This document shows positions 24,901-33,260 of a stretch of 64,000 bases of DNA, piece by piece; position 1 is the stretch's first letter; each line of letters starts with the position of its first letter. Location: assembly GCA_030386875.1 (NCBI GenBank), contig CM059567.1:51072020-51136019 (forward strand), in the 5' to 3' direction. This DNA comes from Morinoia aosen (lineage: Eukaryota; Arthropoda; Malacostraca; Amphipoda; Talitridae). The notes under the pieces are model-generated. The model searched no databases, was not told the DNA's origin, and was given only the letters and a program-made list of their open reading frames with translations. The translations under genes were made by a program, and so were the position numbers.

Positions 24901-27556
24901 CTTATTTGTAATTTATTTTCTGATGGTAAATGTTTCAAACTACTACGTTCAGCTCATTTTTAAGAATAAGTTTAGTTCTTGACTAGAAAAAATTAATATT
25001 CTGAGATACTACTTCTACGACTAGTTTTATAGTCATATAAATCTTACATTCATAAATTTTCCACGGAATTCTCCGATTCAACAAACTTTCAAAGTTTTCA
25101 ACAGCAGTTCAAAGACTTGTAGGAATTTTGAGGCTGGAGGTGAGTTAAACTTGATGAGAATGAGTCCCAAGTTACTAATTTAGGCCAGAATATAAGTAGG
25201 ATTTAGCCTCCCAGAAAAACTGACGCGCCAGAAAGATGGCGCAAAAAATGACAGTCAGGGCCGGTCAACATTTGGGAAATAGGTTCAAAGACATCATACT
25301 TAGGGTACAAATGTATAATGATCGTATATATAATAAAAGAAGGAAAAAAGACTCAAATCGGCTCGGTCAACGTAGTCAAAACAAGCTAGGCTAGACTCAA
25401 ATCGGTTAAGTCAGTGTAAGTGTTCAAGAAATAAAAAGGAAAGAATCAAAACCAGGGACAGGGACATTCCGATTTTGGTTCAAGGCTTACTTGCATGGAG
25501 CCAAAGCATTTTATAGTAAAAAAATATTATAATATTTAGTTACTCATTATAGCGCAACATAAACGTATAACTCTTACCTGCAGCGACATCTGATAATAGT
25601 TGGATATGACACAAATTTGGAAACAAAACGCATACCTGCAGCGCAGTGTTAAATTATTATAATTCTTAAACACTATAATTATTACAATAATTATAATCGT
25701 TAAACACTGCGCTGCAGGTATGCGTAATTATCCAGCGATGATGAGCTGAAGCGACTCACGTATCTGCAGAATAGGACCGAAGACGGTCGAGTCGTCTACG
25801 GTGGAGCAGTTCCAGCGCCGGTGCCGAAACTGCCACTGGCACTCGTGGATGCCCGTCTTGGCGCCCCTCCCCACCGTGCCCATGTGGTCCTGGAAAATGA
25901 ACCACCACCACCACCAAGTATTGTAAGTATTGTAAATTTATGTATTTCTGAAGACAGAATTGTTGTGAGCTCGAAGACTGCGCTACGGGAGCTGATGAGT
26001 TCAAAGAGCACTTCATTTTATTCAGAATTTTCTGACATTGGTCGCGAGCTTGCGTCATCTCTCAGGATATACATGGCAAATGTCTCCCTCTTACTCTACA
26101 CAATGATTGAAATGTCCTCAGCCAGGATCTACGTTTTTCCTTATTTTTGTTCTGCCCATGCTGTCATAAACAAAACTCATGACTTTAAAATACCGGAAAA
26201 TTTTATAGAGGTTCGCCTATTCCTTATACACGGTGTAGAATATTCTACTTCATCGATTGCACAGAAGAAGGATTTTTCATGAGACACAAACTAATGAGTT
26301 TACAGTAGCAACAGATACAAGCCGAGAACATGGTTTCAGGTAACGATAACACTACGCGTATCACAGATACTCTCATTGAACATCAATGGATAAACCAAAC
26401 CGCCATTTCGAGGAGCAGAAACGGCGGCTGCCTGAGTTGAAGTTTCTCTTGCTCCCTGAAACTGATGTGAAACTCTAACATAAAAATCATGAATAGAACT
26501 GTTAATAAAGAATATTATATGACTACTCGTTTCCATAGTAGACATGTGAATAAAAATGTTATGGCTTTTGAGAAATATTGAGCATTAACTATTAGTTATT
26601 AGTTATTAGTATTAGATTAACTATTGAGTAAAAACTGTAATAAAACTATTGCATTATATTGAGTTGTCATAGTGATGTGGATAGAACTATTGGCTTTCAG
26701 TACTGTTGGCGCCGTCCATGCTTCTTAAAAAATAGTTGAAAGAATTATCCCAGCGTGCTAATGCTAGATAGATTTTCTAGGCGCCAGATGCGTGACAATC
26801 GGCCAGCGTGTAGTTCACTATTGAATTGTCTTTGTTTATTTCTAAGTACATTGAATTTGATTATACTGAGACATATATTGATGACATATGCATATTCATT
26901 TATTTCTTGTTACAGTCTTATTCTGTTTTATTCTTTATCTTTCCAGACACCTCGCAATGCCTCAATATTTTGAAACTTGCCAACGTCATTGCTATTATCA
27001 TTGTTTGCAACTACTGTGCTACCGTTAAAAGGACTAATGTTTGTTCATGTTCCCTGAAATAAATCATGAGAGCACCCAACGGGCTAGTATCAATTTATTG
27101 CACCGTGTGGTAAAGGGAAGTCTATTCCCCTATAACATCGTAGGCCAGAAAGAGAGCCTACAAGTACACATACGAGATATGTATGAGTGAGGAGAAGCAG
27201 TTATTAAATGTTACTTCTCCGTACTAAAATCAAAAGTTCAATAGAATAGCAGGGAGACGGATCACAGATACTCGTTGCTCTTGTCACGATAAAAAGAAAT
27301 GCTCAGATTAAATGACCAAGTAGAATGAAGCTCCCGCACAATCACGGATTATGGAAAAAGAGTCACACTTGCATCAAAGACATGATCAACTCCTGCAGAG
27401 AAATTTTAAAAATAGTGAATTAGTAGTACCTGGTAAAGTTGGCAGAGTTTCTTCTGACCGGCGGAGAGCCCAGCAATCTGGGTGCAGAGCGGCTGGGCGC
27501 CGATCAGGTAAATCTGAGGATTGCGCCACACCTCCTGCCCCTGCATGCCCAGGTTC
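12784..27556 (-). CDS. Wnt5: Wnt5-type secreted signalling ligand (seven exons; signal-peptide exon not found)
   Basis: Coding join (minus strand): 27430-27556, 25760-25889, 19576-19756, 19006-19117, 15038-15140, 13399-13566 and 12784-12971, totalling 1009 nt (about 336 codons) to TAA. Every junction is GT-AG and phase-consistent. In order: [10 protein letters not shown], the GQKKLC region, [15 protein letters not shown], the [14 protein letters not shown] region, [32 protein letters not shown] (the family's palmitoleoylated serine), LKEKYDGA, then the Cys-rich end [14 protein letters not shown] and [24 protein letters not shown], the RERER helix and NNEAGRR mark the Wnt5 subfamily. Potential N-glycosylation sites: NCS, NVT, NKT. 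Known role: secreted, Ryk/Derailed- or Ror-dependent non-canonical signalling. The exon(s) for the signal peptide lie upstream of 27556 and were not identified. Confidence 0.95.
13399..13566 (-). CDS. Wnt5: Wnt5 exon with the KEKYD segment
   Basis: Acceptor GGTTTGCAG|GAGACC and donor TCTGTCG|GTGAGA. It encodes [15 protein letters not shown], a basic RRGKLQVRF stretch, [16 protein letters not shown] and KRNVTVGSV. The NVT is a potential N-glycosylation site. This is the linker joining the N- and C-terminal Wnt domains. Confidence 0.93.
14646..15016. repeat. Degenerate ~30-bp tandem array in a Wnt5 intron
   Basis: About twelve units around the consensus CATCTCAAGCAAATGCATGA + AAGTTCTAAT. The left units (14650-14750) are nearly identical and the right units diverge. 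The array ends about 21 bases from the donor of the 15038-15140 exon. Reading frames through it are periodic artefacts, not genes. Confidence 0.85.
15038..15140 (-). CDS. Wnt5: Wnt5 exon with the lipid-acceptor serine
   Basis: Acceptor TTGTGCAG|GCCGTG and donor GAAGTCG|GTGAGT. It encodes 34 residues ([20 protein letters not shown], then [14 protein letters not shown]) plus one base. [10 protein letters not shown] carries the serine that Porcupine acylates in Wnt proteins. The exon is 103 nt. Confidence 0.95.
17702..17809. repeat. Palindromic ~108-bp element, copy 1
   Basis: Imperfect hairpin: outer arms AGTCAAACTTTT and AAAAATTTAGACT, inner arms GCATGCATGTTTTCGCC and GGCGAAAAGCATGC, around a centre GATTTAATTAC. 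The same sequence and arrangement recur at 60267-60372, so this is a dispersed family, probably a very short MITE. No protein. Confidence 0.7.
18856..18968. repeat. Palindromic element, degenerate copy 2
   Basis: Begins ACCCAGTCTTAACTTTT and ends AGTAGGACTGGG, with ATTTTCGCCGTCAAAG inside, matching blocks in the two better copies. It has drifted and its inner arms no longer pair well. It ends 37 bases from the donor of the 19006-19117 Wnt5 exon. Confidence 0.45.
19006..19117 (-). CDS. Wnt5: Wnt5 exon with the NNEAGRR motif
   Basis: Acceptor GCGACAG|GTTCACG and donor CGCAGG|GTCAGA (GT present but weak at the other positions). It encodes [18 protein letters not shown] through [11 protein letters not shown], ending in phase 0. 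FVD-RERER and [10 protein letters not shown] are conserved Wnt5 blocks. Confidence 0.94.
19154..19385. repeat. 87-bp tandem repeat, ~2.7 copies, in a Wnt5 intron
   Basis: Unit starts at 19154, 19241 and about 19328 (spacing 87). Each carries CACGGCTCCAGTCACGACCA or a close variant, then CACGCCAAATTA and CAATACTCATA. It fills about half of the 458-bp intron. The 142-codon plus-strand reading frame through it is a by-product of the period being a multiple of three. Confidence 0.85.
19576..19756 (-). CDS. Wnt5: Wnt5 exon with the WGGCGDN motif
   Basis: Acceptor GTCGACAG|CGAGTC and donor GGATACAA|GTGAGT. It encodes 59 full codons ([15 protein letters not shown] to NVEYGYK). The conserved elements are [24 protein letters not shown] and [13 protein letters not shown]. 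The codon split at the 5' junction reads CCG (Pro), where vertebrate Wnt5 has Gly; this is a minor oddity. Confidence 0.95.
20810..23943. repeat. 24-bp minisatellite array, ~130 units
   Basis: The unit is a variant of GTGGTGGAGAGAATTGAGGC + ATCA/ATAA. The array spans ~3.1 kb. Because 24 is divisible by three, long frames stay open on both strands: minus-strand 658-, 689- and 344-codon frames of an octapeptide such as MPQFSPPL, and plus-strand frames of RELRHQWW. A distinctive 22-nt-offset variant (ACATTTGTGATGTAG) recurs at 20828, 22722, 22912 and 23078, so parts were copied as blocks. It lies wholly inside a Wnt5 intron with no start-site context or splice signals, so I do not call it a gene. 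Confidence 0.97.
24100..24410 (+). promoter_or_regulatory. Candidate TATA promoter with first-exon donor, inside a Wnt5 intron (antisense to Wnt5)
   Basis: A GC-rich block (24110-24200) is followed by TAAT/TTATAATGAA homeodomain-like motifs and a good TATA box, TATATAAAAG (24298-24307). About 90 bases further on, CAGCAA|GTGAGC (24400/24401) is a strong splice donor. Together these look like a promoter and short first exon on the plus strand, or an intronic enhancer with promoter-like sequence. No coding frame is evident downstream. Inference only. Confidence 0.4.
25629..25726. repeat. 98-nt hairpin with a 23-bp perfect stem next to a Wnt5 donor
   Basis: ACGCATACCTGCAGCGCAGT+GTT at 25629-25651 is matched exactly, inverted, at 25704-25726. 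The AT-rich middle can pair further. The stem is GC-rich in an AT-rich intron and begins 28 bases past the donor of the 25760-25889 exon. A partial copy of the stem (TTACCTGCAGCGACAT) sits at about 25576. Confidence 0.85.
25760..25889 (-). CDS. Wnt5: Wnt5 exon with the RRWNC motif
   Basis: Acceptor TTTTCCAG|GACCACATG and donor CAGATAC|GTGAGT. It encodes 43 residues ([20 protein letters not shown], then [18 protein letters not shown] and on to LQI) plus one base. The [11 protein letters not shown] motif is a Wnt hallmark, and AKTGI followed by ECQ matches Wnt5. A perfect-stem hairpin begins 28 bases into the downstream intron. Confidence 0.95.
25890..27429 (-). other. Wnt5 intron (1.5 kb)
   Basis: AT-rich non-coding sequence containing a short (CCA)n-like run next to the acceptor (25902-25916) and a TTAGTTATTAG repeat near 26588-26620. 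The plus-strand frame at 25821-26282 is a shadow of the exon followed by intron sequence. Confidence 0.6.
27430..27556 (-). CDS. Wnt5: Wnt5 exon (first recognised)
   Basis: Acceptor GTGCCACAG|GAACCTG and donor TACCAG|GTACTA. It encodes the third base of a split codon plus 42 residues: [20 protein letters not shown], then QPLC and ending [10 protein letters not shown]. It must be preceded by an exon ending two bases into a codon. Confidence 0.92.
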
Positions 27557-29649
27557 CTGTGGCACCACACAACATAGCGTCACCTCGCGTAGCACGGATA
27601 CTTGCACAGCATCATACTCATATAATGAAACGCCAGGTGTCTCCTTGAATTTATACAAATAAATTCATAAATTTATATATTTTTGTGCGTTATTTCTCCT
27701 GTTTTATTACATTGGGAATCTCATTGAACACATTAAATTGGGCTGTTGCAGTTGCGGGTACTATTAGGATTGATATAGTATTTGTTAGTATGACAGTAGT
27801 ATGTATTGGATGCTCATCAACACTGAAGGAAATTAGCCTAGTGAAAAATAAATGCAACTTGAACATGCTTTCTTTCGATTTATCTAGGGTTAACTTTCAC
27901 TGGATGTTACGAAAACTATTTGACGTGAACAAAAGACTTGCATCTGAGGAAAAAAAAACTTATCAATCTTTTTACACAATTGAAATATTACAAAAATAAC
28001 TAAACAATGGAAGACTTTTGAAAAACACGAGCGCCACAGCTCATCTCACCCATCACAGGCCGCTAAATATAAACACGAAACTTTGCATTCCAAGTCAGAT
28101 AAATACAGGAGCAACGACACAGACCACAAATAAACAACAACCTTGAATTGATAAATCAATTTCTCGTCCACTGATGAGAGTTTTCTAGACCTGAAAGTAG
28201 TGCATTCAACGAGTCTTTACTGCTGCTCTTGAACTCAAATTGCCACAACCGTGCGACAGAACTGCACGGCTCGTAGTCAAATTCACTAAGGTACAGTGAG
28301 CATGATTTAAAGACAATTGTTAATTCTGTTTTCAACTTTGCAGGCTAACCTGAGTGAAAAGTCAAATTTTCGGGAGACCTAATCACCAGCACGGATGGGA
28401 CAAAAGTATCACACAAAATAGCGAGCATTTTCAAAACGCGCGGCTAAACCGACTGTGTAATAAAATCAAAAGTAATATTGAATAATAACACAAATAATTT
28501 ATCTCTACCAGCTAAATATAACCTATATTATCACTTAGAACCATTATAATAGACAGATTGATCTACTTGTGGGCACTGACTAAGACTTCTAAGGTGCATC
28601 TTACGGAAACCTAATTCTAGGTTTACAGTTTCATTATAATATAATATAATATGTCATTATAATACATTATAATATGTTAATTTAAACGAACGCTAGACTG
28701 TTTGAGAGGTCTTCAAAGTCAAAGAATGAAAAAAAATTTGCCGTTTTCTGCAATGACGCAAGCGAGAACTGCATGCCAAAGGGAGATATTCTATTAGTTT
28801 CATTTCGGGGCAATTAGCCAATCATTTTGATAGATTGAATAGAGAAGAGACGGCTATTTCTTAACATCTCGTTTCATTAATACCTAGATGAAAAATTACG
28901 TCTGAGATTCCTTCTCAAGATTTAGTGAATTAATAAATGAGAAATCACGTCCAAGTTTGCTTTCAAATGCTCCGAAACGTCTTTTCATAGATGTAAAATG
29001 GCATCGAATTCTAAGCTTAATTCAAAAATGAAGTAGAAACTGTATAGAGACCGTGTTTTGTAATGATAAAGAAGTATGAACCTACGCTTGTTTCTGGTTA
29101 ATTGATTATGATAGCCAGTTTGAGAAATTACTTATTGTTTTAGACCTTTAATTATCGCCTTGATCATTCAAAGTTTTATTCATTTAATTACACATAGAAA
29201 ACTGAAATGAGCTCTGAGAGCTTGAACATTTCTTGGTATTTGAAGGAAACTTTCCCAAGTGCTGAAATGGCTCTTTCTTGTGCAATAAAAAGTACGTTCA
29301 TTTTACTTTCGCCAGTCCATTGCCGTATGTATTCCGTATTTTAGAAACGGATAAACGAATGCTGAATATTCAAAAAAAAAAAATTCGCGTATATTCAATA
29401 AATTTATTCTGAGAATTCTACTTTACTTAAATATTTTGGAATTAATGTACGAGATTTGCACTTTAAAGATCAAATTCTCATCAATGGTAATCCCCAGAAA
29501 TTTTGATGAATTAGTTTTCATAACTTGGCCATCACTGATTTTGATGAGCAGACGAGAAACATTTCACTTGTAAAGAGATGGAATATATCCGATTTCATTG
29601 GCAATGATACTTATTTTATTTGCTAAACCCAGACAATATCTTGTTCATC

Positions 29650-29868
29650 ATTTATTCAATTTCCCACGGTATCATAGTTTCCATTCGGAATGGTCGGAGA
29701 GAGAGTACTACCATAAGAATTAATGAATTTAAAAAATAATGTACATTCATCAATATCGTTTATAAACATGAAAAACAGAAGAGGTTTCAAAACCGATCCT
29801 TGGGAAACGCGATAGCTAATATCAAGAAGTTCTGTGTAGTAGTAACCAATTACAAGTATAAATTTCAA
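29650..29868 (-). pseudogene. Non-LTR retrotransposon reverse-transcriptase relic
   Basis: The translation contains SYRVSQGSVLKPLLFFMFIN followed by DID. This matches the reverse-transcriptase motif of Jockey/CR1-type LINEs (usual pattern GVPQGSVLGP followed by INDL), with V and P altered at the invariant positions. There is no YADD motif or further domain in frame, and stops surround it. It is a decayed fragment in antisense or intergenic position. Confidence 0.6.
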
Positions 29869-31219
29869 CAGAGTAATATAGAGAATTGTTAAATAATTAG
29901 GATCATAAACGAATGTTATTCGATATTATTTAATGGACCAAAAATATACAGCCGGCGATGCAATCACTAGAGAAACGAACTTTTCCTTGTGAACGCATAC
30001 TTGCGCTAGTGGCATGAGTTGCAGCAAAAAATCAAGACCCTATTAACATACAAGCAACAAGGAGCATGAGAGCAAAAAATAACCCCGAGGCATGGGTAAA
30101 AATCACACGATATCAGTGTAGGCACAGATTTAAAAAAGATATTGCTTCTCTGTAAACTGAAACTTCGCCCCGAACAATAAAGAGCATTTCATATTTTTGC
30201 ATAGTGCCAAAAGCCTTCGTGTCTTGCAATAATTTACTGGGATAGATGCTCATCAGAGCGAGTATAGGTATGCATAATTGGAGACGTGCGGACTTTTAAA
30301 TTGCTCCAGATGCACGTAAATAACTTCCACTTCCACAATACAGCTGCAGGGTTAGTCCAATCAAGACCACTGGTTATGCACTTGAGATTCGCGGCTCCGT
30401 ACGCGTGATGCCCGCCAATGACATTGAAGAGCATGCCAGTGCTTGCATCCTGCGCTTTTTTCTAGAGCAAGATAATAGCTGCATTTCGTTCACCGTATTC
30501 TTTGACGCGTACAGTCTCTGAGATATCGAGATGAATTTCAACTAATCCGTTTCAATGAATGAGAACAATAATATTGACGAATTACAAGTAAATTGCAGGT
30601 CAAATGAACGCCAATCTGTGAAATATCATTGCTCGAAACATCAATTCAGAAATTTACGAATTTGAGTCAAACAATGAAAATTTCACAAGAAATTATCAAA
30701 ACACCAGGGAAATTTTAAGGAAGGTTGTTAAACTGTGAGTTAGAAAAGTTAGCCTTAACATTATTAATGTTATTGCATAGCCACTTAAGCAAAACTTAAA
30801 TGTCAAATACGTTCGCTATCCTGACGGACATTTATCGAATAATTCCAGAACAGAAATCAATAGCAGCAAATTTTCGCTGCCAAGCCATGAAGCCACGAGA
30901 CGCCAGCACTGCTTACAGCATGACAATGCGGAATATTGCAGATAATTAATGGAAGCAATCCAGTCTTTCTTTCAGGCATTGCTCTAAATACTTAATTCTA
31001 AAACTTTCTTTCAGGTATTGCCTATTTATACGTTTTTCAAATATCTTTTGTTTTAACACTGCCGCAAACATAGCTCTATTCGTTGGAGAGTGACCAATTG
31101 GCATAAACGAAACGAAAGGAAATTTACCTAAATATGAATTCAAAAAGGAAATATAACAGATATTAAAATTCCAGCTCTATTTTTCCATCCCATTGACTGA
31201 TTTTTGTCACTTTTGTCAA

Positions 31220-31430
31220 AGCATCCGAAGAAGACGGAGCGACCTCCAGCGAGGCTGCAGTAAATAAAAGACTGGACGCAGGCAGGTCAGTCACACAACC
31301 GGCCGGCAGATAGCATGCGCCGACACCGTCCCTCAGAGCAGCTGTCACAGCCGTCACCGCGCTCTGAGTTATGCGACGCTCGCTGATAAGCTCTGAGCGT
31401 CTCCACTCCGCTCCGCCCTTTTCGTTAACG
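31220..31430. other. GC-rich island upstream of Wnt5
   Basis: A roughly 200-bp CpG-containing block in an AT-rich surround. The 111-codon minus-strand frame through it (31163-31498) has no recognisable domain. It could be a 5' exon/UTR or promoter region of Wnt5, but no convincing donor was found. Confidence 0.3.
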
Positions 31431-31973
31431 CAAACAAAGTGTAACTCAAGAAAAAACGATAAAGTATGGTAGAATAAGGGCGTGAAAAAATAGGACATGC
31501 ACCATAAATTCTTCTATGAAACATGTGCTCCGTGAAAATTTTTAGAAAATGGTGAATCCATGATGGAAGCTTATTTATTACTGAGCCTGTACTGTTTGTT
31601 AAAACGAGTCCCTTGAAAAAGAGGCTATACTCTTGCCACTATTTCAACTTTCGACAAAAGCGCTAAAACAGTTTTTGTAGAACCGTCAAACAAAATGAGA
31701 TACCAGTAAGTTTAAAAAACCTCTAGTTAAAAGCTAGGGAGCTTCTCAGGAACGGGACTCGTCTTTTAATGAAACTGAATTGAATCCTTTTTCAGTGAAG
31801 ACGTCAGTTTACGGACCGTCCGACTGAGCTGCTTTGCACATATACTTGTATGCGAGTGGTCATGCGGAAAGAAAATTGCGAGCTTGGAATGAACCTGGCC
31901 AGGCTTTTCGCCCGCCTTTAGAGGGCACGTCGTAACTTAGCATTGAGCGACGACACCTGGTCTCTGCGTGTGT

Positions 31974-32417
31974 ATCCAGGGTACGGAGCTCCAGGCATGC
32001 AGCGAGTTCCAAACCAGGAATGTTAGGTCTGCCATTAGTGTATACCACGGTAGAGGAAACAAGGTAGGGTCATTTCAATGGGAGAAAATACACCTCCTCT
32101 TGTTCGGCTAACCAATAGAAAGGCTTTATTTCTAACAGACTTTATGACGTCACCAAAACCCCATATCGTTAGGCCAATAGTTTAGCCAGATTTAGGTGTA
32201 GCAGTGCTTCAAGATGCATTATAAGCGCTGCTATTGGTTCATTGCCGTGATGTCAGCAAAACCACACCATGAACGAAAAAAGGACTGGTTTGAACCTACC
32301 TTGTTTCTTCTTACGTGTTTTATACTGTATTGTACAGTACTAATGCGCTCAACTCATCCAGGGTGCGGAGCTCCAGCCGTGCAGCGAGCCCCAAACCAGG
32401 AATCTTAGCTCTACCCT
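31974..32417. mobile_element. MITE (32050-32314) between ~62-bp direct repeats
   Basis: Inverted termini GAAACAAGGTAGGGTC (about 32056) and GAACCTACCTTGTTTC (about 32292) bound a ~265-bp element, with a second internal inverted match (CCAATAGAAAG and CTATTGG). Either side is a diverged direct repeat, ATCCAGGGTRCGGAGCTCCA... at 31974-32034 and 32355-32417. The pair could be halves of a larger element or a duplicated target. Confidence 0.5.
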
Positions 32418-33079
32418 TATCATCATATACAACATAAATGCTCCCAACTGTGTCTATACCGTTCCACTCGTAACTTTCTCAATGAAAAAACTAAATGCCT
32501 TGGCTTCAGTTTATGGTCGAAGAAGCATGCCGCTACCGAGCCCCGTTCGAAAGCTTACCTCTACACTTCAGCTTCACGGGGGTAATTTCATAGAAAAAGT
32601 AAACGAAGAGATTGAAAGGTGGAGATCATAGCGAAAAAAATCTATAAATGAGAGGTTTATATGATTGTATTAAGTGCAACGATTCATCTAAAACTGAAAC
32701 CATATTTTTGTACTACTCAAGATTTTTAATGGAGTTGCAATACAATATCCACCATATGTAACCGAACCAAACACATCTAAAATTAAGTCTGCCCTCATTT
32801 TTTAGACATCAAACAAAAATTATTATTATAAAGAAGACATTATGCCTGCAAAGACATCACAAACAAGGACATGAAAACAATACAGGCACGGGCACAAATC
32901 GAGACTTTGTGAAAGGTTAATTCTAAGAACCGTTTTTATTTGGCTACGTGCAGGCCTGTAAAAAGAGCCTGGAATCGAAACTGGCACAGTTTGCCGAGCA
33001 CGGTGCGGAGAACAGGATGGGAAGAACAACGGCAGGTACGGGGCACATGTCATTTGGCGGGGCCAGCGGTGGCCCTAAG

Positions 33080-33260
33080 TACAGATCATGAGAGGCGCAT
33101 AATGCAGGGCGTGGAGCGGCCGCAACAGCGCATCCAGCCCTCAAATTGACACTCTAAAGCCCTCAATTGCGCCTCGCGCAGCCTGCTGCCAGCACACCAC
33201 TTGCAACAGTCTCGTCTCTGTCGCTGCAGCCAGCCCTGTTTTGTGGGCTGAGACGCGTTG
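33080..33260 (-). other. GC-rich Cys-rich open segment, unassigned
   Basis: A GC-rich stretch whose minus-strand frame (33086-33343) reads WLQRQRRDCCKWC and LREAQLRALECQFEGWMRCC. The spacing faintly recalls the N-terminal Cys region of Wnt proteins, but the RWNC hallmark is absent and no donor site follows. It may be an unrelated repeat. I do not call it a gene. Confidence 0.2.

Larger units (their letters stand above)
19757..25759 (-). other. Wnt5 intron (6.0 kb)
   Basis: Contains the 24-bp minisatellite (20810-23943), a GC-rich candidate promoter/regulatory block (24100-24410), and a 98-nt hairpin (25629-25726). The rest (19757-20809 and 24411-25628) is AT-rich with nothing assignable. Confidence 0.65.
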
